A DNA stretch of 64,000 nt, taken from NCBI GenBank assembly GCA_937927415.1, contig CALBDS010000060.1, positions 1-64,000 of the forward strand. Direction: 5' to 3'. The number at the start of each line of letters is the position of its first letter. Positions within the stretch are counted from its first letter, which is position 1. Of this stretch, positions 8,390 to 17,773 are shown in pieces. Source of the DNA: an uncultured Rhodospirillaceae bacterium (GTDB taxonomy: Bacteria; Pseudomonadota; Alphaproteobacteria; Azospirillales; Azospirillaceae). The notes below the pieces were generated by a model, which had not been told where the DNA came from, ran no database searches, and saw nothing but the letters and a program-made list of their open reading frames with translations. The translations under genes and the position numbers were made by a program.

Positions 8390-9865
8390 TCACTCGGCCA
8401 GCGCGGCGCGGCGGACCTTGCCGGATTCCGTCTTGGGCAATTCGGCGCGGAATTCCACGTGGCGGGGCACCAGATGGGCTTCCAGCCGGGCGCGGCAGTG
8501 CTGGCGGATGTGGGCTTCGCTCAGCACGGCGTCGGGGCGGGGGACGACGATGGCCTTGACCGCCATGCCGTCCACCGGATCGGGAACGCCGGTCACCGCC
8601 GCCTCCAGCACGCCGTCCAATTCGCACAGGACGCTTTCCACCTCCTTGGGGCTGACCTTTTCGCCGCGGCACTTGAACACGTCGTCCATGCGGGCCACGA
8701 AGGTCAGAAAGCCGTCGGCGTCGGCGGTGAACAGGTCGCCGGTGCGCAGCAGCACCGTGCCGTCGGGGCCGGGGCGCAGGCGCCGGGCGGTTTCCTCCGG
8801 CAAATTCCAGTAGCCGCGCATGACGTTGGATCCGCGCACCACCAGTTCCCCCACCTCCCCCGGCGGCAGCCGGTTGCCCGCCGCGTCGGCGACATAGGCG
8901 TCGCAGTTGGGGATGGGCCGCCCGACGCTGCCCATGCGGGCGGGCAGGTGGGCGGGGTCGAGGAAGCACACGCGCGTGCTGCACTCGGTCAGGCCGTACA
9001 TGGAAAAGAACCGGGCCTGGGGGAACAGGGCCGCGATCCGCCCCAGATGGGCCGCCGGCAGCGGGGCGGCGGCGTTGGTCAGATAGCGCAGGCTGGACAG
9101 GTCCGCCGTCTTCACCGACGGCATCTGCAGCAGCGTGGAAAACACGGTCGGCACGCCGGGCAGGCCGGTGACGCGGTGTTCCACCATCCGTTTCAGCGTG
9201 TCGGCGGGAAAGGCGAAGGAACGTTCCAGCACCAGCGTGAACCCCACCAGCGCCCCCGTCATCACCTGCGACAGCCCATAGCCGAAGGTCAGCGGCAGCA
9301 CGCTCAGCACCACGTCGTCGGGGGTGTTTTCCAGGTATTGGGCGATGGAACGGGTGACGGCGCACAGGTTGGCGTGGGTCAGCATCACCCCCTTGGGCCG
9401 TCCGGTGGTGCCGGAGGTGTAGAGAATCGCCGCCAGATCCTGATCGATCACCCCATCGGCTTCCACCGCCAGGGGGGAGGCGGCGGCGGCCCCGGCCACC
9501 GACAGCACCGGGACACCCCCCGCCCCCTCCGTCACCAGGCCGGGCGGCGCGAACAGCACCGACACCCCGCAGTCGTTCAGGATGAAGGCCAGCTTGTCCG
9601 GCTTGGTGGTGGGGGGGACGGGGACATAGACCGCCCCCGCCTTCCAGATGGCGAACAGGGCGATGACGTAATCGGCGGAATTCTCCAGCATCACCGCCAC
9701 CCGGCCGCCCCGGCGGACCCCGGCGGCGGCCAACGCCCCCGCCACGGCCGAACTGGCCCGGGCGAGGGCGGCGAAGCTGTACCGCTGCCCGCCGGCGATC
9801 AGCGCCGTGTGGTCCGGGCGGCGGCGGGCGGTGTCGTCGAGGATGTGGTGCGCCAGAAAACCCAT
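8390..9865 (-). CDS. AMP-dependent acyl-CoA/acyl-ACP ligase of an EPS cluster
   Basis: A 491-aa ANL-superfamily ligase. The nucleotide motif YTSGTTGRPKG lies near residue 160, YGLTE near 300, the TGD hinge and the C-terminal catalytic Lys segment ESGKVRR at the end, so it should adenylate a carboxylic acid and pass it to a thiol. The carrier gene next to it (31 bp upstream) makes a phosphopantetheinyl ACP the likely acceptor. Proteins of this type are known as exosortase-A-associated ligases, but no exosortase is present here. The start at 9865 follows GGGGG on the minus strand; an upstream in-frame ATG would add 15 poorly conserved residues. Confidence 0.83.
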   Translation of the reverse strand: MGFLAHHILDDTARRRPDHTALIAGGQRYSFAALARASSAVAGALAAAGVRRGGRVAVMLENSADYVIALFAIWKAGAVYVPVPPTTKPDKLAFILNDCGVSVLFAPPGLVTEGAGGVPVLSVAGAAAASPLAVEADGVIDQDLAAILYTSGTTGRPKGVMLTHANLCAVTRSIAQYLENTPDDVVLSVLPLTFGYGLSQVMTGALVGFTLVLERSFAFPADTLKRMVEHRVTGLPGVPTVFSTLLQMPSVKTADLSSLRYLTNAAAPLPAAHLGRIAALFPQARFFSMYGLTECSTRVCFLDPAHLPARMGSVGRPIPNCDAYVADAAGNRLPPGEVGELVVRGSNVMRGYWNLPEETARRLRPGPDGTVLLRTGDLFTADADGFLTFVARMDDVFKCRGEKVSPKEVESVLCELDGVLEAAVTGVPDPVDGMAVKAIVVPRPDAVLSEAHIRQHCRARLEAHLVPRHVEFRAELPKTESGKVRRAALAE

Positions 9866-9896
9866 GGAAGACCCCCTTACCGATCGCTTTCCCGAT

Positions 9897-10190
9897 TCAG
9901 GCGGCGTCACGCAGCCGCTGCTTGGAGGCGACGAAACGGGCGATGCGGGTCACCGAATCCAGGTTGTCGGCCACCAGATCGTCGTCGTCGATGGTGATGG
10001 CGAACTGTTCTTCCAGGTACGCCACCACATGCATGATGCCGGTGGAATCGATGATGCCGGTTTCCAGCAGTGATTCGTCATTGTCGAAGCCCGAATCACG
10101 GCCAAGAAGGAAGTTATCGATAATAAACCCGCGAATTTGCTGGGTATGAATGGCCGAGATGGAAATATCCTGCCCAACGGTGGTAAGCAT
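9897..10190 (-). CDS. Acyl carrier protein
   Basis: A 97-aa carrier protein. The phosphopantetheine site is Ser49 in the GIIDSTGIM segment, with the acidic helix II and the EEQFAITIDDDDL motif that follow in ACPs of polysaccharide and NRPS-like loci. It is not the fatty-acid ACP, which would sit with fabD/fabG/fabF. It lies between the deacetylase and the AMP-ligase and is probably loaded by that ligase. The start at 10190 has AGGAGG ten bases upstream; a longer frame to 10289 exists but its extra residues look non-coding. Confidence 0.85.
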   Translation of the reverse strand: MLTTVGQDISISAIHTQQIRGFIIDNFLLGRDSGFDNDESLLETGIIDSTGIMHVVAYLEEQFAITIDDDDLVADNLDSVTRIARFVASKQRLRDAA

Positions 10191-10300
10191 GATGAACCGG
10201 CCTCCTGAGTGAATGGTCTTGGGAATGGTGGGAAGGTTGTGTTTGTTTATTGCATCGCAAGGGACGTTTTGCGAGGGAGCAAAGGTCAAGTCCTGCGGGG

Positions 10301-11233
10301 TTACGATGGGTTAGCCATTGTGATGCCGGCACTCGCCGCTTTGTCCGTTGTTTTTCCCCGCCACGCCCCTTTCAGCGAACGCAGGGCTGCGGGAAGGCCG
10401 GTCAGTTGTACCGCCAGCCACGACACCGGGGCGTCGTCGGAGATGGGGAACGCCTTCAACTGGTAAGGATCGGCGTCCGGCCCGTTCCATCCCGGTTCCA
10501 CCGTCCGCCCGGTGCGGTAGCCGTACCGGAGCAGAAGCGCCCGTTCCCGCGGGCCGTAATCGCCGTTGGGATAGGCGAAATGGCGGCAGGGGAGTCCGAT
10601 CTCCGCCTCCACCTCGTCCCGGCAGGTGCCGATCTCGTCGGCGGCGCGGACATCGCAGCAACGTGTCAGGATGGGGTGGTGGCGGGTGTGGCCGCCGTAA
10701 TCGGCCACGGCGGCAAAGGCGCGGGCCTCGTCCCAGCTCATGGCCTGCGGTTCGGGGCTATCGCTGTGGGGGGCGTCGGGGTCGTTGCCGGCCTCGGCCA
10801 GCCGCCGCCGCCGCTCCTCGTCGGGCAGGCGCTTCAGCGCCTCCGCCCCCAGCGTGCGGGCCGCGGGCGTCTTCCACCAATAGGGCCGCTCCGTGCCCAC
10901 CACCTGACTGCACAGATAGATCATGGGGCGCACCCCGTGCCGCTGCAGCAGCGCCCCCAGGTCCAGATTGCCGCGGTGGCCGTCGTCGATGGTCACCACC
11001 AGCGGGTAATCGGGCAGGCTGTCCCACCGTCCGCCGTCCAGCGCGTCGGCCACCGCGTCCAGGGTGACGAAACGGTAGCGGCGGGCGTAATACGCCAGAT
11101 GCGCGCGCAGGGTTTCCGGGTCGGGATCATGGTAGATGACGATGGTCACCCGCCGCCGGGCGTACAGCCGGCGGACCATCCCGTCGATCCCCAGCCCGCG
11201 CACCAGCGGACCCAGCAGATGTTTGGCGCTCAT
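10301..11233 (-). CDS. Polysaccharide deacetylase (NodB-homology) family protein
   Basis: A 310-aa carbohydrate esterase 4-like protein. The metal/catalytic strand reads VVTIDDGHRGN (TFDDG in classical members), and the paired metal histidines are in GGHTRHHPIL; a conserved FAYPNGDY motif 3 follows. It should remove N-acetyl groups from a glycan or its precursor. No signal peptide is evident, so cytoplasmic action on lipid-linked sugar is possible. Its ATG overlaps the TGA of the upstream glycosyltransferase (ATGA). A 110-bp gap separates it from the ACP gene. Confidence 0.82.
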   Translation of the reverse strand: MSAKHLLGPLVRGLGIDGMVRRLYARRRVTIVIYHDPDPETLRAHLAYYARRYRFVTLDAVADALDGGRWDSLPDYPLVVTIDDGHRGNLDLGALLQRHGVRPMIYLCSQVVGTERPYWWKTPAARTLGAEALKRLPDEERRRRLAEAGNDPDAPHSDSPEPQAMSWDEARAFAAVADYGGHTRHHPILTRCCDVRAADEIGTCRDEVEAEIGLPCRHFAYPNGDYGPRERALLLRYGYRTGRTVEPGWNGPDADPYQLKAFPISDDAPVSWLAVQLTGLPAALRSLKGAWRGKTTDKAASAGITMANPS

Positions 11234-12405
11234 GGTTCACGCTCTCCGATGGTGGCGGGGCGGCGGCGCAGGGGCGGGGCCGACGCCGGCCGGCGGGACG
11301 GGTGGGGGTGCGGCGACAGGCCGTTGCGGCGGTAGACCTCCAACAGCCGCCCGCGGTAGGCGGCGATGTCGTACTGGTCCTCGAACCGCCGCCGGGCCGA
11401 CGCGGCCAGGGCGGCGCGCAGATCCCCGTCGGTCAGCACCCGTTCCAGTGCCGCCGCCAGTGCCGCCGCATCCCCCGGTTCGACCAGCAGGCCGGAGCCG
11501 CCGTCCTCCACCGCCTCGCCCACCGAGCCGACGCGGGTGGCGACGATGGCCAGGCCATAGGCCATGGCCTCCAGCACCGCCATCGGCAGCCCTTCGAACA
11601 GGGACGGCTGGACCAGCACGTCCGCCGCCGCCAGATGCTCGCGGCACTGCTCGGGGCCGAGCCAGCCGGCGAAGCTCACCCGGTCCGCCAGCCCCAGCCG
11701 TTCGGCCTGGGCGTGGTAGGTGTCGCGGTCGCCGTCCCCGGCAATGGTCAGCACCCAGTTCCGGTCACGGCAGGCGGGCGTGGCCAGCGCGTCCAGCAGG
11801 ATGTTCAGCCCCTTGATCGGGATCAGCCGGCCCAGGAACAGCAGGCGCACCGGCCGCCCCGGCGTCCCATCCGGCCCTCGATCCGCCCGCACCCGTTCCG
11901 GCACCGCCGCCGGGCCGGGTACGGCGTTGGGCAGCACGGTGATGCGGCGGGCGTTGGGGAAGGTGGCGGCGGTGAAGCGGCGCCAGTAATCCCCCAGCAC
12001 CACGATTTCGGCGCAGGCCCCGATGACGGCGGCGATGGCCCGGCGGGTCAGGGGGCCGGAGCGTTCCATCTGTTCCGGAAACCGTCCGGCGTGGAGGTGC
12101 AGCACCACCGGCACCCGGAACAGGGCGGCCAGGGCGACGATGATCCCCTTGCGCAGGACGCTGCCGTAATCGGCCATGTGGACGTGCAGCAGCTCGGCCC
12201 GCCCCGCCAGACACGCCGCCGCCAGCCGCAGCACGGCCCAGGCGAAATAGAACGGCATCCGGCGGAACCGGCCGGGGCCGTAGGTGTCGATCACCGTAAA
12301 GGCAACGTCGGGGGCGTTGGTCCGCAGGTCGGTGGTGAAATTGTCCACGATGCGTCCCATGCCGCCCTTTTCACGGGTGCCGCCGGGGGTGACGATGTAG
12401 ATCAT
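11230..12405 (-). CDS. Glycosyltransferase family 4
   Basis: A 391-aa GT-B glycosyltransferase. The N-terminal acceptor domain begins with IVTPGGTREKGGMGR (Gly-rich loop), and the C-terminal half has LFLGRLIPIKG and the family signature SLFEGLPMAVLEAMAYG with the two catalytic/nucleotide-binding Glu residues. It uses a nucleotide-sugar, likely on the cytoplasmic face, to extend the EPS repeat unit. The start at 12405 fits the conserved N-terminus; an AG-rich sequence lies about 10 bases upstream. It is closely related in layout to the next gene. Confidence 0.87.
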   Translation of the reverse strand: MIYIVTPGGTREKGGMGRIVDNFTTDLRTNAPDVAFTVIDTYGPGRFRRMPFYFAWAVLRLAAACLAGRAELLHVHMADYGSVLRKGIIVALAALFRVPVVLHLHAGRFPEQMERSGPLTRRAIAAVIGACAEIVVLGDYWRRFTAATFPNARRITVLPNAVPGPAAVPERVRADRGPDGTPGRPVRLLFLGRLIPIKGLNILLDALATPACRDRNWVLTIAGDGDRDTYHAQAERLGLADRVSFAGWLGPEQCREHLAAADVLVQPSLFEGLPMAVLEAMAYGLAIVATRVGSVGEAVEDGGSGLLVEPGDAAALAAALERVLTDGDLRAALAASARRRFEDQYDIAAYRGRLLEVYRRNGLSPHPHPSRRPASAPPLRRRPATIGEREP

Positions 12406-12440
12406 GGCGTCGTTGTCCTTCTCCCTCGGGCTGCCGGTGG

Positions 12441-13586
12441 TCACTGCGGTCCGCTGTAGGCGGCGGAACGGCCGTCGGCGGTGTCCGGTGCGGCTCCGCC
12501 GGCCGCGGCGCGGTGGATGGCCTGCAGGCGCAGGCAATAGCCCTCGATCTGGAAAAGCTGTTCGAACAGCCGCCGCCCGGCGGCGGCCAGACGGGCGCGC
12601 AGGGTGCCGTCGCCGGCCAGGGCCGCCACCGCATCGGCCAATGCTGCCGGGTCGTTGACCGGCACGATCAGGGCGGTTTCGCCGTCGGTCAGCACCTCAG
12701 GGATCGATCCCACCGGGGTGGTGACCACCGGCAGGCGGGCGCACAGCGCCTCCAGGATCGCCATGGGCAGTCCTTCGTGGGTGGACGGCAGCAGAAGGAT
12801 GTCGCTGGAGCGGATCAGGCCGTGAGCCTGGTCCCGCGTCACCCAGCCCAGAAACTCCACCGCGTCCGCCAGCCCCAGACCGGCGGCCATGCGGGTGTAT
12901 CCCTCCACATCGCCGGACCCGCCGAACAGCAGGCGGAAGCGCACGCCCCGCTCCTTCAGCCGGGCGGCGGCCTGCAGGGCGGTGCCGATGCCCTTGCGTT
13001 CGCACAGGTTGGCCAGAATCAGCAGGCGCAGCGGGCGGCCCGCCGCCTCCGGCAGGGCGGGGCCGGGCGTGGGGGCGATGTCGGGGACGGCGTTGTGCAG
13101 CACATGCACCTTACCGGCGGTGATGCCCACCGTCTGCACCAGATAATCGCGCCAGCCGTTGCCCAGCACGACCACCCGGTCGGAGCGGGAAAACAGCCAC
13201 CGCGACAGGCCGCGGGCCAGCAGGCCGCTTTCGAAATACTCCACGAAATTGGCCCCGTGCAGGTGCATGACCGTGGGCAGCCCCAGCGCGCGGGCGGTGG
13301 CCAGCACCAGCGCCTTGCGCACCACGCTGCCCCGTTCCGACACGTTGATGTGGACCACCCCGGCCCGCCGCGTCAGCCCCAGCCCCGCCAGCCGCCCCAG
13401 GGCGGCGGCCAGACGAAAGGGCGACAGCGCCACATGGCCGCCGCCGCGGGTGTCGAGAACCACCGGGTCGCAGCCCGTGGCCCGCAACTGGTCCACGATA
13501 TAGCCGGTCACCCGCCCCATGCCGCCCCCGTCCACCCCGCCGGGGGTGGCGAAGACGGCACGGGGGGAGTCGTCGCGTTCGGTCAT
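12441..13586 (-). CDS. Glycosyltransferase family 4
   Basis: A 381-aa GT-B transferase with the same plan as its neighbour: ATPGGVDGGGMGRV at the N-terminus and STHEGLPMAILEALCARLPVV-type E-x7-E signature at the C-terminus. Shared motifs such as VHINVSERGSVVRKA and VHMADYGSVLRKG show that the two adjacent GT4 genes descend from a duplication and have since diverged. It should add one sugar to the lipid-linked repeat unit. Spacing to the downstream GT4 gene is 35 bp. Confidence 0.87.
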   Translation of the reverse strand: MTERDDSPRAVFATPGGVDGGGMGRVTGYIVDQLRATGCDPVVLDTRGGGHVALSPFRLAAALGRLAGLGLTRRAGVVHINVSERGSVVRKALVLATARALGLPTVMHLHGANFVEYFESGLLARGLSRWLFSRSDRVVVLGNGWRDYLVQTVGITAGKVHVLHNAVPDIAPTPGPALPEAAGRPLRLLILANLCERKGIGTALQAAARLKERGVRFRLLFGGSGDVEGYTRMAAGLGLADAVEFLGWVTRDQAHGLIRSSDILLLPSTHEGLPMAILEALCARLPVVTTPVGSIPEVLTDGETALIVPVNDPAALADAVAALAGDGTLRARLAAAGRRLFEQLFQIEGYCLRLQAIHRAAAGGAAPDTADGRSAAYSGPQ

Positions 13587-13636
13587 CGGTTGAGCGTCCT
13601 TGCAAGCCAAACGAAAAGAGCGGGGCGGAAAACCCC

Positions 13637-14581
13637 TCAGGCGGGGGAGGAGGCGGAATAGAGCGCCCGCCGCACCCGGCGGCGCAGCGACACCGGCATC
13701 AGCGAATGCAGCGCGAACGTCGCCATGCCCACCGCACTGGGGTGGCCGTGGGCCAGCGCCGACAGCAGGATGCGCATCCGGGCGCCCGCCGTGCGCGCCG
13801 CCGCCTCCCCCCCCATGGCCTGCAGCAGCAGGGCGGCATAGGCCCGCGGGGTCAGGTGCGGCTGCATGGATTCCGCCCATTCCAGCGCGTGGTCGAAGTT
13901 GTGGCAGGTGGACAGGGTGACCCGGCTGGATTCGGCGTAATGGACGCACCCCACCGTCGGCACGGTCACCAGCGCGCAGCCGCCGATCCGCCCGGCGGTG
14001 ATGAGCCATTCCCAATCATCGAAGCGGGACACCGGGAACGGGTGCCGTTCCAGCAACTCCCGCGGCGCCATCAGGGTGGAGGTGGGGGCGAAGGTTTCCC
14101 CCTTGAACAGCCCGTGGCGGACGAAGAGATAGTCGCCGATCACATCCTCCGGCCCCGCCAGCCGCCGCGGCCAGACGAAGGTGCCGCGGGCGGTCACCAC
14201 CTCGCACCGGCAACTGAGGATGGGATAGGGCAGGTCGGCGGGGGCCGCGGCCACCTGTGCCGCCAGCTTGCCCGGATACCAATGGTCGTCGTCGTCGAGA
14301 AAGGCGACCCAGCGGCCCGTCGCCGCCTCGATCCCCCGGTTGCGGGCGCGGGCGGCCCCGCCGTTGGCCGGCAGCGCCAGCACCCGCAGCCGCGGATCGG
14401 CGATGGCCGCCAGGGCCGCCGCGGTGTCGGGATCGGGGCCGTCGATGACCACGATGACCTCGACATCCGGGTGGGTCTGGGCCAGCGCGCTTGCGGCCGC
14501 GCGGACCACCAGATCGGGGCGGAAGCGGGTGGGGATCACCACCGACACCCGCTCCGTGGAAGGGGAAAGAGGCGTTGCCAT
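13637..14581 (-). CDS. Glycosyltransferase family 2
   Basis: A 314-aa GT-A transferase. It opens with VSVVIPTRFRPDLV, has VIVVIDGPDPD, the metal/nucleotide motif FLDDDDHW near residue 95, and the FDDWEW acceptor-side motif. Only one domain is present and no membrane segment is obvious, so it is a cytoplasmic enzyme that probably works on the undecaprenyl-linked precursor. The start at 14581 places the first strand 10 residues in, which is normal for GT2. It lies between the ligase/polymerase gene (45 bp) and the GT4 pair. Confidence 0.87.
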   Translation of the reverse strand: MATPLSPSTERVSVVIPTRFRPDLVVRAAASALAQTHPDVEVIVVIDGPDPDTAAALAAIADPRLRVLALPANGGAARARNRGIEAATGRWVAFLDDDDHWYPGKLAAQVAAAPADLPYPILSCRCEVVTARGTFVWPRRLAGPEDVIGDYLFVRHGLFKGETFAPTSTLMAPRELLERHPFPVSRFDDWEWLITAGRIGGCALVTVPTVGCVHYAESSRVTLSTCHNFDHALEWAESMQPHLTPRAYAALLLQAMGGEAAARTAGARMRILLSALAHGHPSAVGMATFALHSLMPVSLRRRVRRALYSASSPA

Positions 14582-14625
14582 GGCAAACCTGTCTGTTGGA
14601 ACGGAGGATTGAGGAGGGGCGGGGA

Positions 14626-15903
14626 TCAGGCGGGCACCCGCAGGCCGTTGCCGCCGCCGTCGGGCAGGCGCATCCTCGCCCGCCACAGCAGCGACACCCG
14701 CACCACGCCGATCACGAACACCACCCAGTTGAGCGAATGGCGTTCCAGGAACAGGCTTTCGGAGATGGAGATCGCCAACTGCCCCAGCGCCACCGCCAGC
14801 ACCCACCACGTCTCGTTCCGCGGGTCGCCGTAGCGGGCGGCCAGCGCCCCGCCGGCCAGCAGCTTCAGCATCAGCAGAACCATCAGCACCAGCCCCGGCA
14901 GGCCCATGTCGAGCATGATCTCGATCCAGCCGTTGTGCGCCGAAGTGATGCCCCAGCCGTCGGTGTAGACCGCCGCCGGGCCGTTGCTGCCCCACCAATA
15001 GGCTGCATATCCCCACCCGCCCATCCAATGGTCGCGCAGGTCGCCGGTGGTGTGGTCCCACAGTTCGGTGCGGCCGGTCAGGGTGATGTCGCGCCCCAGC
15101 GCGAACAGGATGTCGCGGGTGAACACCGTCGTCAGCAGCACCGCGGCCAGCAGCAGAAAGGCCAGCAGTGCGGCCATCGGCACCAGCACCTCCCGCCGCC
15201 CGCGCAAGGTGCGGGCCAGCAGCAGCACCGTCACCACCAGGATGGTGGAGAGGAGCGCCGTGCCCGACTGGCTGAGCGGCAGCATCACCAACCCCATGGC
15301 CAGAACGCCATAGGCCACCGTGCGCATGGTCCCGCGGATGTGGCCGTTCAGCAGCAGCCACAGCACCGCCAGGAAGAACCACACCAGCATGCGGCCGGTG
15401 ACGTTCTTCTGCCAGAACACCCCCTTCCACGCCCCTTCGTGCAGGAAATGGTCGATGCCGATGGCCGGCACCGCGACGATGAAGACGTAGGACACCACGA
15501 TCAGGATGCCCAGAGCCGTCGCCAGCAGCGACAGGGCTTCGTCCAGCCGCCAGCGCAGGCCCATGTAGACGGCAAAGGTGGTGGTGAACAGCAGCGCGAT
15601 GGTCCGCCGCACGGTGATGTCGGGGTGCAGCGACCACACCGCCGACAGCCCGGCCAGCAGGATCAGCGCCGTCAGCAGCGGGCTGACCACCGGCACCTGG
15701 GCCGCCAGCCGCGGGCGGATCATGACCAGGGCGATGATGACCAGATAGACGGCGGCGTAGAACAGCATGACCGCCCCGCCTTCGTCGGCGTCGGCGGGCA
15801 GGGCGCCGCCGTTCATCAGCAGCGCCGGCAGGACCGTCCCCCCGAACGCCATCAGCACGAAGACGGACAGTGCCTTTTCAATCCATTGAGGGACGTGCAG
15901 CAT
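14626..15903 (-). CDS. O-antigen ligase/polymerase (Wzy/WaaL) family membrane protein
   Basis: A 425-aa polytopic membrane protein with about ten or more hydrophobic segments. The Wzy_C region shows TGRTELWDH and the periplasmic SAHNGWIEIMLDMGLPGL motif, which is typical of O-antigen ligases and EPS polymerases. In this run it most likely polymerises repeat units in the periplasm after flipping. The start at 15903 precedes the amphipathic LHVPQWIEKAL and has AGGAG 12 bases upstream; a longer frame to 16008 has an implausible Arg-rich extension. Confidence 0.85.
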   Translation of the reverse strand: MLHVPQWIEKALSVFVLMAFGGTVLPALLMNGGALPADADEGGAVMLFYAAVYLVIIALVMIRPRLAAQVPVVSPLLTALILLAGLSAVWSLHPDITVRRTIALLFTTTFAVYMGLRWRLDEALSLLATALGILIVVSYVFIVAVPAIGIDHFLHEGAWKGVFWQKNVTGRMLVWFFLAVLWLLLNGHIRGTMRTVAYGVLAMGLVMLPLSQSGTALLSTILVVTVLLLARTLRGRREVLVPMAALLAFLLLAAVLLTTVFTRDILFALGRDITLTGRTELWDHTTGDLRDHWMGGWGYAAYWWGSNGPAAVYTDGWGITSAHNGWIEIMLDMGLPGLVLMVLLMLKLLAGGALAARYGDPRNETWWVLAVALGQLAISISESLFLERHSLNWVVFVIGVVRVSLLWRARMRLPDGGGNGLRVPA

Positions 15904-16041
15904 GGCGAACCGCCGCTCCTGTTTCCCGTGAAACGATGCCCGATAACGGCAAGGATGACGCGCCGCACGGGGACCGCGTAAGCCGCGCGGGCGGGGTAGT
16001 TCCACCAACCGCCCGCGCGTTCCCTTGGCCCTATGCCGGTG

Positions 16042-17484
16042 CTACGACCCTTCGCCGCGCAGCACGACGAACACGGTTTTGAACAGGATGGTGAAATCGA
16101 ACAGCAGGCCGCAGTTGCGCACGTAGAACACATCCATCGCCACCCGCTCCTGGAAGCTGGTGCGGTGGCGGCCCGACACCTGCCAGTACCCGGTCAGGCC
16201 GGGACGCACGGTGCCGATGACGGCGGCGGACGCCCCCACCTCCGGCAGTTCGCGGGGCATGTAGGCGCGCGGGCCGATCAGGCTCATGTCGCCCATCAGG
16301 ATGTTCCAGAGCTGCGGCAGCTCGTCCAGCGAGGTCTTGCGCAGGAAACGGCCGAACGCGGTGATGCGCGGATCGACGGTCAGTTTATGATACGTCTCAT
16401 ACTCCGCCCGCAGCACCGGGTCGGCGTCGAGCAGGCGCTTCAACTGCTCTTCCGCGTCGATGTGCATGGTGCGGAACTTCAGAACGTCGAAGGTCTTGGA
16501 GCCGCCGGCCCACCGCTTCTGACGGAACAGCACCGGGCCGGGGCTGTCCAGGCGGATGGCAAGGGCCAACCCGGCCATCAGCGGTGCCAGCAGCACCAGC
16601 AGCATCCCGCTGACCAGCACGTCCATCACCCGCCGGATGCGCAGATAGGCGGTGGGCTGGCGCAGGCTGAGCCGCAGTGCGGGCGAGCCGTACATGTCGT
16701 GGAAATTGGCGTCCAGTGCCGTGACGTTGCCCTGCCCCAGCATGCAATAGACCTGACGGAAGGGCAGGCCGCGCAGCATCCCCGGCATGTCGTGGGTATC
16801 CGCCGGCACCTCCGCCACCACCGCCGCCTGCGCCCGATGGGCATAGGGGGAGGCGGGGGTCAGCAGCGCCACCGGACCCACCACCGGCAGCCCCGCCACC
16901 CGCGTGTGCCACCGGCTTTCGTCGTTGTCGAAGAAGGCCACCGGGTCCATGCCCAGCCAGGGCAGCCGCTGCAGTTTTTCGGCGATGGCGGCGCCCTGCG
17001 GCCCGGCGCCGACGATCACCACCGGCGTGCGCCAATGCAGGTTGAAAGCCAGCAGGCACTGGATCACCAGCAGGTCCACCGCCACCGTGGCGATGAAGGC
17101 CAGCATCGCCACCGACACCGCACCGACGAAGAACGACCGGAACCCCTCCACCACCACGAAGGGCACCATCAGCACCGCCAGGCTGAGCATCGCCGCCTGG
17201 AAGGTCCGGCGCATCCGTTCGGCGGCGTCGAAACGGGTGGCGGTGTAGATGCCGAACACCGATTTCACCAGCGGCACCAGCATCAGCCCGGTCAGCAGCG
17301 CCCGCTGGGCGGTGTCGGGGTCGGTGCCGGGCATGAGGTCCACCGCCTGGGTCAGCATCCACCCCAGCAGCGCCAGCACCATCCCATCGGACAGCGCCAG
17401 GAGAAAGCTCAACCCCAAGGGCGGTACGGCCGTTTTCCGGACGGGAGCGAGATCGAGAACCGCTTCTGGATCACTTTTGCTCAT
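16042..17484 (-). CDS. Undecaprenyl-phosphate sugar phosphotransferase (polyprenyl glycosylphosphotransferase)
   Basis: A 480-aa protein that starts EPS assembly by moving a sugar-1-phosphate to undecaprenyl phosphate. The N-terminal part has four or so membrane helices, then a Rossmann-like domain ([14 protein letters not shown], residues about 160-180), a further helix, and the C-terminal bacterial sugar transferase domain with [29 protein letters not shown] and [12 protein letters not shown]. It is WbaP/GumD-like. It is the first gene of the minus run, so the promoter should lie in 17485-17773. The ATG at 17484 has GGGA upstream. Confidence 0.9.
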   Translation of the reverse strand: MSKSDPEAVLDLAPVRKTAVPPLGLSFLLALSDGMVLALLGWMLTQAVDLMPGTDPDTAQRALLTGLMLVPLVKSVFGIYTATRFDAAERMRRTFQAAMLSLAVLMVPFVVVEGFRSFFVGAVSVAMLAFIATVAVDLLVIQCLLAFNLHWRTPVVIVGAGPQGAAIAEKLQRLPWLGMDPVAFFDNDESRWHTRVAGLPVVGPVALLTPASPYAHRAQAAVVAEVPADTHDMPGMLRGLPFRQVYCMLGQGNVTALDANFHDMYGSPALRLSLRQPTAYLRIRRVMDVLVSGMLLVLLAPLMAGLALAIRLDSPGPVLFRQKRWAGGSKTFDVLKFRTMHIDAEEQLKRLLDADPVLRAEYETYHKLTVDPRITAFGRFLRKTSLDELPQLWNILMGDMSLIGPRAYMPRELPEVGASAAVIGTVRPGLTGYWQVSGRHRTSFQERVAMDVFYVRNCGLLFDFTILFKTVFVVLRGEGS

Positions 17485-17773
17485 CGTTGGTCCCGCTTTT
17501 TTCCAATAGCCCAAAAGTATAGGGCAAGAGATCCTGCGGCTTTCGGGTAATAGTGACGATAATTGGCCCGCGCCGCAAAGGTTAACGAAGAATTAAGGAA
17601 GCGGTGCGGGAACCGCAAAAGCTCTTCCGGGGGCGCACTCCCGGCGGGTGATTACTCTGGCCGGGTGCCCGGTTGGAATGGGGCCTTCCCCGAACGCACC
17701 ATTGCTGCGCTGCCAAGGGATGAACAGCTTTGGACCACCCTCTCCCCCTTCTCTCCCTGACCAAGGAGCAGCC
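17485..17773. other. Divergent promoter region between the two arms of EPS locus 1
   Basis: This 289-bp gap separates the start of the minus-strand EPS run from the plus-strand flippase. It is AT-richer near the minus start (17490-17600). No gene, clear operator or terminator was recognised; it should hold promoters for both directions. Confidence 0.5.

Noticed and set aside
6353..9997. A 1,214-codon open frame on the plus strand
   Set aside because: It is antisense to the asparagine synthase and AMP-ligase genes, which have full family motifs; the frame is Gln/His/Gly-rich nonsense typical of GC-rich antisense strands.
4123..17484. A complete PEP-CTERM/exosortase (XrtA) system
   Set aside because: Ligase, ACP, amidotransferase and deacetylase fit, but no exosortase or PEP-CTERM protein is present in the window.
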